The notes under the pieces are model-generated. The model searched no databases and was not told the origin of the DNA. It saw only the letters and a list, made by a program, of their open reading frames with translations. From Aliirhizobium wenxiniae (GTDB lineage Bacteria > Pseudomonadota > Alphaproteobacteria > Rhizobiales > Rhizobiaceae): 64,000 bases of DNA. Below are positions 25,346 through 34,082 of this stretch, piece by piece; position 1 is the stretch's first letter; every line of letters begins with the position of its first letter. Both the position numbers and the translations under genes were made by a program. The stretch is from contig NZ_JAEUAN010000001.1 of assembly GCF_019511445.1 (NCBI RefSeq), positions 186,001-250,000 of the forward strand, given 5' to 3'.

Positions 25346-26575
25346 CTAATCAGGGGCGATGGCGCTTTCATACCATGCGACAAGGAGTTTCCTCTCCTCC
25401 GGCGTGAGATCGGTCACATTGCCGGGCGGCATGGCATGGCTGCGTCCTGCCTGGATATAGATTTCCCGTGCGTGGCTGGCAATCTCTGCGTCGGTTTCCA
25501 GCTTCACCGATTTCGGCGTGAAGGTCACGCCGTCCCAGACGGGTTCGGCCGCATGGCACATGGAGCAGCGCGCCATCACCACATCGCGCGCGGCCTCAAA
25601 ATGGGCGTTCGCGGCGAATTTCTGGCCGACCGGAGAGAGGGCGGTTTCCGTTTCGCCAGTCAGAACCTTCGGCACGGTCGACAGCCACATGATCAGGATG
25701 AACAGGATCACCGTCACCAGCCATGTCCAGGTCGGCTTGCCTTTTCTGGCATGGGTGGTGTTGAACCAGTGCCGGATCGTCACGCCCATCAGGAAGACGA
25801 GTGCGGCGATCACCCAGTTGAACTCCGTGGCGAATGCCAGTGGATAATGATTCGACAGCATGAAGAAGATGACGGGCAGCGTCAGGTAGTTGTTATGCAG
25901 CGAGCGCTGCTTGGCGATACGGCCGTATTTGGCATCCGGCGTGCGGCCGGCGATCAGGTCGGCGACGACGATCTTCTGGTTCGGGATGATGATGAAGAAG
26001 ACGTTGGCCGACATGATGGTCGCGGTAAACGCGCCCAGATGCAGGAAGGCGGCGCGGCCGGTAAAGACCTGCGTGTAACCCCAGGCCATGGCGACGAGCA
26101 CGACATAGAGCAGGATCATCAGACCCCAGGTATTGTTGCCGAGCGGCGATTTGCAGAGCTGGTCATAGATGATCCAGCCGATGGACAATGAGGCGAGCGA
26201 CAGACAGATCGCCTGCCAGTTTTCCAACTCCATCACCGTGCGGTCGACGAGGAAGAGGTCGGCGCCACCGTAATAAACGACGCAGAGCAGCAGGAAGCCG
26301 GAGAGCCAGGTGAAATAGCTCTCGTATTTGAACCAGGTCAGGTGTTCGGGCATCTGTGCCGGGGCGACCAGATATTTCTGGATATGGTAAAAACCGCCGC
26401 CATGCACTTGCCATTCCTCGCCATAGGCGCCGGGCGGCAGGTGCGGCCGCTTTACCAGCCCGAGATCGAGCGCGATGAAATAGAAGGATGAGCCGATCCA
26501 GGCGATCGCGGTAATCACATGAAACCAGCGCAGGGCAAAGCTCAGCCATTCCCAGGCTATGGCATATTCATACAT
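25346..26575 (-). CDS. puuD: Membrane-bound urate oxidase PuuD with C-terminal cytochrome c
   Basis: 409 residues. Eight or so membrane helices occupy the first 310 residues: FHVITAIAWIGSSFYFIALD, EEWQVHGGGFYHIQKYLVAP and the HNNYLTLPVIFFMLSNHYP segment define the PuuD fold. The soluble C-terminus binds haem c at CSMCH (residues 337-341), with axial Met near 382 in HAMPPGN. PuuD oxidises urate to 5-hydroxyisourate without making peroxide; electrons should leave through the cytochrome to the respiratory chain. Upstream of guaD in an apparent operon. Confidence 0.93.
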   Translation of the reverse strand: MYEYAIAWEWLSFALRWFHVITAIAWIGSSFYFIALDLGLVKRPHLPPGAYGEEWQVHGGGFYHIQKYLVAPAQMPEHLTWFKYESYFTWLSGFLLLCVVYYGGADLFLVDRTVMELENWQAICLSLASLSIGWIIYDQLCKSPLGNNTWGLMILLYVVLVAMAWGYTQVFTGRAAFLHLGAFTATIMSANVFFIIIPNQKIVVADLIAGRTPDAKYGRIAKQRSLHNNYLTLPVIFFMLSNHYPLAFATEFNWVIAALVFLMGVTIRHWFNTTHARKGKPTWTWLVTVILFILIMWLSTVPKVLTGETETALSPVGQKFAANAHFEAARDVVMARCSMCHAAEPVWDGVTFTPKSVKLETDAEIASHAREIYIQAGRSHAMPPGNVTDLTPEERKLLVAWYESAIAPD

Positions 26576-26692
26576 TGGGTTGTTCCCGTTCTTTTTGTTC
26601 CCGACTCGTGAGTGTGGGGAAAAATCGGGGGCGAGGGAAGGGGCAAGGAGACGCAGGGTGAAAGAAGCCTATTGCTTTCAACGGGCAACAGC

Positions 26693-28209
26693 TCAGCCGC
26701 GGGGGCGTTCGGTCTGTGCCGGTGGTTTGGCTTCGTAAAAGCTCCGCATATCCTCGTTTGCCTGTCGCCGCGAAGTGGGATCGCTGTAGAACATATGCCC
26801 GCCGCGATAGAGTTTCAGGTCGGTCCGCCCCTTCGCCAACTGTTCTGGCAGGTGGTTCAGACGAATTTCGAAACACCGTAGGGTGTCAGGATGTCGCTGT
26901 AACCGTGCAGAATTGACAGGCGGAAGGAGGGGATGACGGAGAGGAGATCTCTCAGGTCGTCCGATGCCGAGGCATTCGAGCGGCGGCCGTCCCAGTCCCA
27001 TTGCCGGTTCACCTCGGTGCTCAAAAGCGTGTAGGTCATCTCGGTCTCGAAACGCAGCTCATTTCTGGCATAGGCGGCAAACAGTGCGCCGTAGGCACGC
27101 GTGTAGCCGTCCAGCACCGCATCGTCGTTGGTTACATGAGCGCGCTCGGGGTAGGCGTCGGCTGCCATTTCCGCCCCGTCATAGATGCTGACCACCTGGC
27201 CGTCACCGGCGGATTGCTGCCTGTAGATGGAGCCGACGAAGCCGCGGGTGCGTGCAACGGCTTGGCCGGGTAAACCCGTCAGCGCCGACACGCGTGCATA
27301 AAGCGCCTCAGCTTCCGCACCACCCGGAGCCGCACCGGCCAGAGACACGAGATAGGTGCTCATCGCGAAGTCTTCCGCCTCTGCAACCTTTTCCGGTGAG
27401 AAGCTGTCCGTCCGCTCCAGTTCGGATGCGGCGAGCGACGGCAGGAGGAGGGCCGCCGTCAGCGGATCTGAGTCGGCGGTCATCAGGAAGCGGCCATCGA
27501 TCATCGGCGAGACCATGACGATGCCGGAAACCAGAATGCCCTGACTGTCCTTCAGCGCCTTGGCCACTTTGGCGGAGCGGAAGCCGCCATAACTTTCGCC
27601 CACGAGATATTTGGGCGAGGAGAGGCGATCGTTCTTCTGGGTATAAAGGGCGATGAATTTTGCCAGGCTCTCGGCATCCTGGCGGACGCCGTAAAAGGCC
27701 TCCCTCGCATCGGATGTTGCCCGGCTCCAGCCCGTACCGACCGGATCGATGAAAACCAGATCGGTGAAGCCGATCCAGCTGTCCGGGTTGTTTTCGAGTG
27801 CCGGCGTAGTACCGTCGTCCCTTCCGCCACCAAGATTGGCAACCTTCGGGCCCATCATTCCAAGATGAAGATAGGCCGAGGCTGCCCCTGGTCCGCCATT
27901 GAAGACGAATGTGACAGGGCGCGGGGTCTTTGCATCGGGCAGGGTGTAAGCGGTGTAGAATATTTTCGCATTTCGCGCGCCGGTCTGGCCGAAAAGGTCC
28001 ATCGTGCCGGCTGTGGCGGTGTAACGGATATCGCCATCCGGTGTCGGCAGGATTTGCTCGGTGACCGCATCTGCCGGAAGAAGGTCGAATATCGACCGCC
28101 CTTGCTCGCTCCGGCCAGCCTCCTGAGCGCTTGCTATCTGACCGTAGGAGGCGATTGCGAGGAAAGTTAAGAGGACCGTGCTCAGGATCGCATCGCGTTT
28201 GGCTGGCAT
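26693..28209 (-). pseudogene. Exported S10 serine carboxypeptidase-like protein, single frameshift
   Basis: Start ATG at 28209 behind GGAGGAA; an N-terminal signal peptide follows. FVFNGGPGAASAYLHLGMMGP, VFIDPVGTGWSR and the nucleophile Ser in VGESYGGFRS identify the S10 peptidase family; the catalytic Asp is in HGYSDILTPYG. The frame stops at 26857 right after GVSKFV, while the next frame continues the protein with NHLPEQL and the catalytic His in YRGGHMFYSD to a stop at 26693. Adding one base near 26857-26860 restores it (GVSKFV-x-NHLPEQL). So the unbroken frame lacks the catalytic His. Either a real disruption or a one-base sequence error. Confidence 0.85.
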
Positions 28210-28269
28210 TCCAATTCCTCCCTGTCGCACAGGTTTCCAAGGATAGGCGATCTTGGCGATCACCGGAAC

Positions 28270-28458
28270 TCAACTCTTGCTCAGTTCGCCGATGGATCGG
28301 GGCGGACGGACTTCGAGGCCTTGTGCATTTGCACCTGCCTGAAGGACCATGCGCTGCAGGTTTTGTTCCAGCATCGGAACCCTGAAGCGCCTCGCGGCGT
28401 TCATGGGCCGCATCTGAACTTGCGCGTTTTCTAAAATATAAATTGTGCGTTGCACCAT
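28270..28458 (-). CDS. Possible small open frame, doubtful
   Basis: A 62-residue frame in the 369-base gap (28210-28578) between the S10 peptidase start and the exported protein. No ribosome site precedes the ATG, and no family is recognised. The last 30 residues have ordinary composition. Listed because the gap otherwise contains only likely promoter sequence; probably not a gene. Confidence 0.2.
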   Translation of the reverse strand: MVQRTIYILENAQVQMRPMNAARRFRVPMLEQNLQRMVLQAGANAQGLEVRPPRSIGELSKS

Positions 28459-28578
28459 TATGGACTTAGCCAGCTAAGGCGACTCGGGTATTGTAGCAGA
28501 TGCAAATTTAACCGGCGGTGCCGGGTATTGCGTCCGACACGCCGCCGGTGATGGCATCCATCAACGGAGAACAGGCTG

Positions 28579-28950
28579 ATGCCCAAACACAGGCGATGCA
28601 TTCTGACAGGTGCGATGATTGCGTTTTTCTCTGGCGCCGGGATCCTTCCCGCCGGTGCGCACGAGGCCCATAGTCCCATGGGTGTGAAATGGAAATATGA
28701 CGGTTACTGCTGCAACGGCGATGCCAAGAGCGGTGACTGCCAGATGATCTCGACACGCAATGTCAAGATCACCAGCCAGGGCTACGAGATTTCGCTTGGA
28801 CCCGGCGACCACCGGCTGATCACGCGGCCGCATCACTTCACAATGCCGCAAAGCGAGGCGCGCCGCTCTAAGGATGAGGAATATCACCTCTGCCTCTATC
28901 CGACCGAGGATACGCTGCGCTGTTTTTATGCACCTGACATGGGCTTCTGA
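28579..28950 (+). CDS. Small exported cysteine-rich hypothetical protein
   Basis: 123 residues with a signal peptide (ILTGAMIAFFSGAGILPAGA) ending near AHEAHS. The mature part contains YDGYCCNGDAKSGDCQMIS and later EEYHLCLYPTEDTLRCFYAP, so five cysteines suggest disulfides in the periplasm. GDHRLITRPHHFTMP adds several histidines that could bind metal. I do not know a function. It faces the LysR gene at 28968 tail to tail with 17 bases between. Confidence 0.72.
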   Translation: MPKHRRCILTGAMIAFFSGAGILPAGAHEAHSPMGVKWKYDGYCCNGDAKSGDCQMISTRNVKITSQGYEISLGPGDHRLITRPHHFTMPQSEARRSKDEEYHLCLYPTEDTLRCFYAPDMGF

Positions 28951-28967
28951 TCAGGCTCTCGCCTGTT

Positions 28968-29864
28968 TCAATCCCTGAATGTCGGCATCGTCTTACGCAG
29001 GAAGTCGCGGAAAGCGGTGATCTTTCTTGAATGCCTGCGCGCCTCGGGATAGGCGAACCAATAGTCGCTGCCATCCGTCGCCCTCAGGTCGAAGGGCTGG
29101 ATCAGGCGGCCGAGTGCCACGTCGTCGGCATAAAATTCCGGTTTCAGGATCGCCACACCCTGACCGGCGACTGCAGCGGCGGCTTCGAATGTCTGCGCGC
29201 CGAACCGGCTGAGCGGCCTACCTTCGAGATCGGCCGGGTCAAGCCCTGCCGCCTTGAACCAGAGCGGCCACCAGATGTCGCCCGGATCGATGATCCTGAG
29301 TTTCAGGAGATCCGCCGGCTCTTTCACGCCGCCGATCGTATCGGCTAGCGCCGGGCTCATCATCGGGGTGAAATCGCTCTTCATCAGGAAATGCGCCTTC
29401 AGGCCCGACCAGTGCCCGTTGCCGCTGCGGATCGCCACGTCGGCTTCTATACGGCTGAAATCGACGATTTCCTGCGAGGTTTCGAGCCTCACCGCAATGC
29501 CCGGATTTTCCAGTTGAAATGTGCCGAGATGCGAGGCCAGCCAGCGTGAGGCGAAGGTAGCCGTCGTGTGGATGATGAGCGTGCTGTCGGAATGGTCCTT
29601 CATGCCGGAAAGGGCTTCATCCATCAGGCCGAAGGCCTCGGATATTCTTGGCGCCAGCCGAGCTCCCGCATCCGTCAGCGTCACCTGTCGCGGGCGGCGC
29701 AAAAAGAGCTGTTCGCCAAGCGTGTCTTCCAGAAGCTTGATCTGATAGCTGACCGCCGTCTGGGTCAGGCCCAGTTCCTCGCCTGCCTTGGTGAAACTCA
29801 AGCGCCGCGCCGCCGCCTCGAAAACCCTGAGGCTGTTCAGCGGGAATTGCTTCGACATTTTCAT
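28968..29864 (-). CDS. LysR-family regulator, GcvA-like (copy 1)
   Basis: 298 residues. FPLNSLRVFEAAARRLSFTKAGEELGLTQTAVSYQIK is the N-terminal winged HTH of the GcvA/AmpR-type group, and the C-terminal region (FASRWLASHLGTFQLENPGI, GQGVAILKPEFYADDVALGRLIQPF) is the effector domain. Clearly paralogous to the protein at 30203-31147. Divergent from a small protein gene at 29980; that arrangement occurs twice here. No activated metabolic gene is obvious beside it. Confidence 0.9.
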   Translation of the reverse strand: MKMSKQFPLNSLRVFEAAARRLSFTKAGEELGLTQTAVSYQIKLLEDTLGEQLFLRRPRQVTLTDAGARLAPRISEAFGLMDEALSGMKDHSDSTLIIHTTATFASRWLASHLGTFQLENPGIAVRLETSQEIVDFSRIEADVAIRSGNGHWSGLKAHFLMKSDFTPMMSPALADTIGGVKEPADLLKLRIIDPGDIWWPLWFKAAGLDPADLEGRPLSRFGAQTFEAAAAVAGQGVAILKPEFYADDVALGRLIQPFDLRATDGSDYWFAYPEARRHSRKITAFRDFLRKTMPTFRD

Positions 29865-29979
29865 GGATCAGTTCTCTTGATGCATGCAGACGGACGTTTC
29901 GTTGGAAATCATATATAATCCGGCGCATCTTCCAATTATAGACATCAATTCAGCGATGGTCAGAAAAGGAGATGCAGCC

Positions 29980-30192
29980 ATGACCCATGGTTTGCTGGCA
30001 GGCCTTCTGCGCCTGAAAATCACCACCGAACAAAGATCCCACGTGGTCAACCCTATTGATGACAGCGCACTGAGCGACCATGAGCGGCGCGACCTCGGCA
30101 TGCTTGACGGGCGGGTGTCGCCAAGCACTGTGGAGCGGCGCGCGCGATCTGCCGCCTGGGACCTGATCGACCAGCCGCCGCACTCCCTGTAA
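29980..30192 (+). CDS. Small DUF1127-like protein divergent from LysR copy 1
   Basis: 70 residues from an ATG eight bases after AAAGGAG; the frame is open further upstream but this ribosome site decides. The region LSDHERRDLGMLDGRVSPSTVERRARSA resembles the C-terminal DUF1127 motif, with clustered arginines. A TATAAT at 29914-29919 is a likely -10 box without a matching -35, as expected for an activator-dependent promoter between it and the LysR gene. It probably encodes a small regulatory or RNA-associated protein; role unproven. Confidence 0.65.
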   Translation: MTHGLLAGLLRLKITTEQRSHVVNPIDDSALSDHERRDLGMLDGRVSPSTVERRARSAAWDLIDQPPHSL

Positions 30193-30202
30193 TGGGCGAG
30201 GT

Positions 30203-31147
30203 TCAGGCCGGGGTAGGTGTGCTGGTTGACGCAAAGGCTTCAAGCCCGCGAGCGGCGAGGTCGCGGGCGAGCGTCGTCTCGATCCATTCCCGGAAGGCAC
30301 GGACTTTCGGGGCGTTGCGTCGGGCCTGCGGATAGACCAGCCAATAGCTATTGCCGTCTCCGACGCAGCAGTCGAAGGGCTGGATGAGGCGGCCGGAGGC
30401 CAGTTCCTCGGCGCAAAAGAAGGGACTGAGCATCGCGACGCCATGGCCGGCAATCGCCGCATTGGCTTTCAGGTCGAGCGCACCGAACGTGTCGAGCTTG
30501 GCATGCCGGATAAGGCTCGGATCGAGCCCCAGCGTGTCGAACCAGCCGGTCCAGATGTCATTGGTGTCTGAAATCCATGGAAGGCGCAGGAGATCGGCAG
30601 GCTGGCGGATTTCGCGGATGCTCTCTGCCAGTTTCGGATGCAGCATCGGCGTATACTGCAATTGCAGCAGCTCGTGGCAGACCAGCCCGTCCCAAGGTTT
30701 GGAGTCGATGCGGATCGCGATGTCGTTGGGAATACGATCGCAGTCGTCGGGCGCCATGTTGCGGATCAGGCGCAGGCTCAAGTGCGGCGCCTTGCGCTGA
30801 AAATCACCGAGATGCCGAGACAGCCAGTGGGAGGCGAAGGTCGGGGGTGACTGGATCTCCAGCGTCTCGCCAACCGATTGCCTTGCCTCTCCCATTGCGT
30901 CGGAGAGCAGGGAAAAGGCTTCCGACACTTTTGGCAGCAGCTGCTCGCCGGTTTCGGTCAGTTGCAGGGCGCGTGGTTTGCGGATGAAGACCGCGGTTGC
31001 CAGATGCTCTTCCAGAAGCCTGATCTGGTAGCTGACGGCGGTCTGCGTCATGCCGAGTTCTTCCGCTGCCCGGGTGAAATTCCTCAGCCGCGCGACGGCT
31101 TCGAAAACCCTGAGCGCATTAAGCGGCAACTGGCGCGAAAGCTTCAT
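30203..31147 (-). CDS. LysR-family regulator, GcvA-like (copy 2)
   Basis: 314 residues from MKLSRQLPLNALRVFEAVAR, with AAGGGC before it; the frame extends to 31216 but the family begins here. NFTRAAEELGMTQTAVSYQIRLLE is the HTH. The effector domain shares FASHWLSRHLGDFQ and GHGVAMLSPFF with copy 1. Its start lies beside a LysR-type dyad at 31161-31183 and is divergent from another small basic protein gene at 31273. Probably arose together with copy 1 by duplication of a LysR/small-gene unit. Confidence 0.9.
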   Translation of the reverse strand: MKLSRQLPLNALRVFEAVARLRNFTRAAEELGMTQTAVSYQIRLLEEHLATAVFIRKPRALQLTETGEQLLPKVSEAFSLLSDAMGEARQSVGETLEIQSPPTFASHWLSRHLGDFQRKAPHLSLRLIRNMAPDDCDRIPNDIAIRIDSKPWDGLVCHELLQLQYTPMLHPKLAESIREIRQPADLLRLPWISDTNDIWTGWFDTLGLDPSLIRHAKLDTFGALDLKANAAIAGHGVAMLSPFFCAEELASGRLIQPFDCCVGDGNSYWLVYPQARRNAPKVRAFREWIETTLARDLAARGLEAFASTSTPTPA

Positions 31148-31160
31148 CGGAATGCCCTTG

Positions 31161-31183
31161 AGCGATAAGGTCTCTTTATCGCT
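31161..31183. promoter_or_regulatory. LysR-type operator, T-N11-A dyad
   Basis: AGCGATAA (31161-31168) and TTATCGCT (31176-31183) are perfect inverted repeats with a 7-base spacer; T31166-N11-A31178 is the classical LysR box at the centre. It lies 13 bases upstream of the LysR copy 2 ATG and 90 bases upstream of the divergent small gene, suitable for autoregulation and control of the latter. Confidence 0.6.
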
Positions 31184-31272
31184 GCAGACCATATTCGAAT
31201 TGGAATTTTCCCGCAATCGGCGGCATTCCTGGCGGCATCAGAACAGTGCCAACAATCAATGTGGAGCAAGAC

Positions 31273-31527
31273 ATGCTGCCCGCAAACGCCCATCCCATGC
31301 CTGTTTTCCCGCCATCCCCGCCACTGGGGCGTGGCTCGATCCAGGCGCGTATTTCTAGCCTTGTCGGGAAGTTCCTTCGCCGTTTCGGGCGCGCAGGAAA
31401 GACGGCTATTCCCGGCCTGCCCGAGGACCTGCGTGCCGATCTCGCCATTGATGCGCGGAGGGAGGGGCGGGTTGACGATTTCTGGCAGGCGAAGCGTCGG
31501 TCAATCGGCCGCGATCTGCCGATCTGA
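31273..31527 (+). CDS. Small DUF1127-like protein divergent from LysR copy 2
   Basis: 84 residues, ATG preceded by GTGGAG. N-terminal Pro-rich part, then ARISSLVGKFLRRFGRAGK and LPEDLRADLAIDARREGRVDDFWQAKR, an Arg-rich helix pattern reminiscent of DUF1127. The 3' end overlaps the convergent xdhC 3' end by 27 bases (31501-31527). Together with the unit at 28968-30192 it forms a repeated LysR/small-gene layout. Confidence 0.6.
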   Translation: MLPANAHPMPVFPPSPPLGRGSIQARISSLVGKFLRRFGRAGKTAIPGLPEDLRADLAIDARREGRVDDFWQAKRRSIGRDLPI

Positions 31528-32370
31528 CGAGACACCGGTGGCGGTGAGCGGTACCCGTTGCAGCAGTTCGGCCGCAACCAGTGCGGCGATGACTTCGGGC
31601 CGTTTATCTCGAACCAGCCCGCCACCGATCGGCAGAACCAGCCTCGACATCATGGCCTTCACGGTGCCGTCGCGACAGTCGATCTCATCCTGCTGCCTGG
31701 TCAGCCAATGCGAGAAGGTGGCGCGTTTGGTGGCGGAGCCGATCATGCCGACATAGCTGAGGTCGTGCCTTGCCAAGGCGCGTTCGGCGATGAGGAAATC
31801 CAGTGCATGGTCGTGGGTGAGGATGACGGCTGCGCCGCCGGGCGGGATGTCGCCCACGCAGGTTTCCGGTATGGCAGCAAGACGTGATTTAACACCCGTG
31901 GGCAGCGTTTCGAGTGCTTCCTTGCGTGTCTCGATGACGGTTACTGCAAGGGGCAGGGGGAGGAGTGCTTGTGTGAGTGCCAGCCCGACATGGCCAGCAC
32001 CGAACAGGAAGATCGCAGGGCGCTCATCGCTCTCCCGTAGCAATCGACGCTCCAGCAACGCCGCGACAGGTGGTGTCACGACGGTGAAACGGAGTTTCGT
32101 GCGGCCGCCGCAGCATTGGCCGATTTCTGGGCCGAGCGGAATATCCATTAGAGGTTCGCCCGCGCCCTTCAGCATCGCGCGTGCATTGTCTATGGCCATG
32201 TATTCGAACTGGCCGCCGCCGATCGTGCCCCAGATCGCCTCATTTGCGACAAGCATATAGGTTCCCGCTTCGCGTGGCGTCGAGCCTCTGGTCTCGATCA
32301 CCTCAACGAGAACCGTTCTGTTGCCTGTGACAAAAGCCGAGAGAGATGGGGCGCTCATGCAATGCTTCAT
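31501..32370 (-). CDS. xdhC: Xanthine dehydrogenase accessory protein XdhC
   Basis: 289 residues. LVEVIETRGSTPREAGTYMLV and WGTIGGGQFEY at the N-terminus, GQCCGGRTKLRF near residue 95, and the Rossmann segment FLFGAGHVGLALTQALLPL near 145 followed by LTHDHALDF and YVGMIGSATKR make this XdhC. It binds molybdenum cofactor, helps its sulfuration and inserts it into XdhB. A shorter start (ATG 32358) is possible. It is separated from xdhB by two unrelated genes, so it is not in the same operon as its client. Confidence 0.92.
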   Translation of the reverse strand: MKHCMSAPSLSAFVTGNRTVLVEVIETRGSTPREAGTYMLVANEAIWGTIGGGQFEYMAIDNARAMLKGAGEPLMDIPLGPEIGQCCGGRTKLRFTVVTPPVAALLERRLLRESDERPAIFLFGAGHVGLALTQALLPLPLAVTVIETRKEALETLPTGVKSRLAAIPETCVGDIPPGGAAVILTHDHALDFLIAERALARHDLSYVGMIGSATKRATFSHWLTRQQDEIDCRDGTVKAMMSRLVLPIGGGLVRDKRPEVIAALVAAELLQRVPLTATGVSSDRQIAAD

Positions 32371-32549
32371 AGCATCTTCGCCATGGCTGCATCACAGGTT
32401 TTTTATTGTGTCGACGAAGCTTGTGATCTTCTTCGAGGCAGGACGCAAATCTATTAAAAATATATAAGTAATTTAGGCCTACTTGTTGCACCTTGTCAGA
32501 TTGACTTTTGATAAGATTTTGCGGTTTTCGCAGTAAGCGACGGGATACT

Positions 32550-33497
32550 ATGACCAAGAGAGCATCGATTGCCTCGCTGATACCAGCCTCCCAGGACCTT
32601 TACCGCAAGATCGTCTTTGAAATCGCCGATGGTATTATCGGTATAGATGACCATGGGATTATTCGGCTGTGTAATCCTGCGACCGAAAGCATCTTCGGCT
32701 GGCAATCTGGAGAACTACTGGATAAACCTCTGGAAGTCCTGTTGCCTGAACGAGTTCATGGTTTTCATCAGAAGCTCGTGGCCAGTTTCCAATCGGGTAA
32801 TACCGATGCCCGATATATGGGCCAGAGAAGCGCCAGCATTGCGGGTTGCCGCAAGGACGGAACCGAGATCAATCTCGGTATCACCATTTTAAGGACAGCC
32901 GCTGCCGGTGCGCCGATGATGGTTGCGGTCATCCGCGATATTTCCGACCATGTCCGTTACCAGAACGATCTCAAGCGTCTGGCGGAAACCGACAGTCTGA
33001 GCGGCCTTTTCAATCGGCGCGCGTTTCGCGCCAATGTGCTTCAGAGTGTCGGCGCAAACCTTGCCAATTACTCCTCGATGGTGATCTTCGATCTGGATGG
33101 CTTCAAGGCGGTCAATGATCGCTTCGGGCATGATGCGGGAGACGAGGTCATCACCAGCTTTTCCGATGTGCTGCGCAACTCCATCCGCGCGACGGATATT
33201 GCCGGGCGTTGGGGCGGTGAAGAATTCGTGTTGTTCCTGCCGAACCTGAAACACACGGCCGCCGTCGCGATCGTCGAGCGGATCAGGGCCAATTTCACCG
33301 CCAGGGACTTCAAGTGGGACGGGTTTCCGTCCGCCATTTTTACCGTCAGCGCCGGGCTTGCTGTCGCCCCGCCGGGTCTCGCGGATTTTTCCGACATGAT
33401 CGCATCGGCCGACAAGGCGCTTTATGATGCCAAGCGCGGAGGCCGTGACCGGTTGGTTTCCACCGAGATTGAGGAACAGGAAGCGCTTGCATCCTGA
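32550..33497 (+). CDS. PAS-GGDEF diguanylate cyclase
   Basis: 315 residues, start ATG at 32550 behind GGGA. PAS domain at residues 20-130 (FEIADGIIGIDDHGIIRLCN, GYxxEL-like GWQSGELLDKP), then GGDEF from about 150: SLSGLFNRRAFRANV and the active GGEEF motif. An RATD inhibitory I-site sits five residues before it, so activity is likely product-inhibited. Predicted to make cyclic di-GMP in response to a PAS-sensed signal. It is placed on the plus strand between xdhC and the GNAT gene, with no evident tie to purine use. Confidence 0.92.
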   Translation: MTKRASIASLIPASQDLYRKIVFEIADGIIGIDDHGIIRLCNPATESIFGWQSGELLDKPLEVLLPERVHGFHQKLVASFQSGNTDARYMGQRSASIAGCRKDGTEINLGITILRTAAAGAPMMVAVIRDISDHVRYQNDLKRLAETDSLSGLFNRRAFRANVLQSVGANLANYSSMVIFDLDGFKAVNDRFGHDAGDEVITSFSDVLRNSIRATDIAGRWGGEEFVLFLPNLKHTAAVAIVERIRANFTARDFKWDGFPSAIFTVSAGLAVAPPGLADFSDMIASADKALYDAKRGGRDRLVSTEIEEQEALAS

Positions 33498-33505
33498 ACG
33501 GTGTT

Positions 33506-34012
33506 TTACGCCTTCACTGCGAAAGCGGATGAAAACGTGAGCGCCCCATGCGGCGCATGGCCCGAAAGGGTCAGGTGCTGTACATAGATATCCGGCACAC
33601 CTTCATAGGTCAGTTCTCCGTCGCTGACGAAGCCAACGCCCTTGTAGACCGCCTGATCGCCGACCAGGGCGCAACCTTTGGCGCCGAGCGCTTTCAACCG
33701 ATGGATGCCTTCGCGGATGAGCGCGTGGCCGATACCCTGTCTCTGCCTGTCTGCCCTTACCGAAATCGGTCCAAGCCCGAACCAGTCATCGTAATGGCCG
33801 CCGATGGTGACGGGCGAAAAGGCGACATGACCGATGATCTCGCCATCCTCTTCCGCCACCAGCGACAAGGCAAGCTCGCCATTGGCACGAAGCGCGCGAA
33901 TGATCGCGCCTTCCGTCCCTGAACTGTATGACATGGGCGCGAAAGCCGCCTGGGTCAGTTCGTGGATGATGTCTTCGTCGCCCGGGCGTTCGGCACGGAT
34001 GGTGACTGTCAT
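33506..34012 (-). CDS. GNAT-family N-acetyltransferase
   Basis: 168 residues from MTVTIRAERPGDEDII with GAGGAGG ahead of it. Acetyl-CoA-binding motif A is clear: LGPISVRADRQRQGIGHALIREGI, near residues 80-103. Acts on an unknown amine or amino acid. It converges on the diguanylate cyclase gene with eight bases between the stops and is 70 bases upstream of, and divergent in function from, xdhB; both are on the minus strand, so it could be read by transcription through xdhAB. Confidence 0.86.
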   Translation of the reverse strand: MTVTIRAERPGDEDIIHELTQAAFAPMSYSSGTEGAIIRALRANGELALSLVAEEDGEIIGHVAFSPVTIGGHYDDWFGLGPISVRADRQRQGIGHALIREGIHRLKALGAKGCALVGDQAVYKGVGFVSDGELTYEGVPDIYVQHLTLSGHAPHGALTFSSAFAVKA

Positions 34013-34082
34013 TTTCTGCCTCCTCGGTATTTCGCTCCTCAACCATGAAAATAGGCCCCGGCAGCGAAATATCGAAGCGTTT

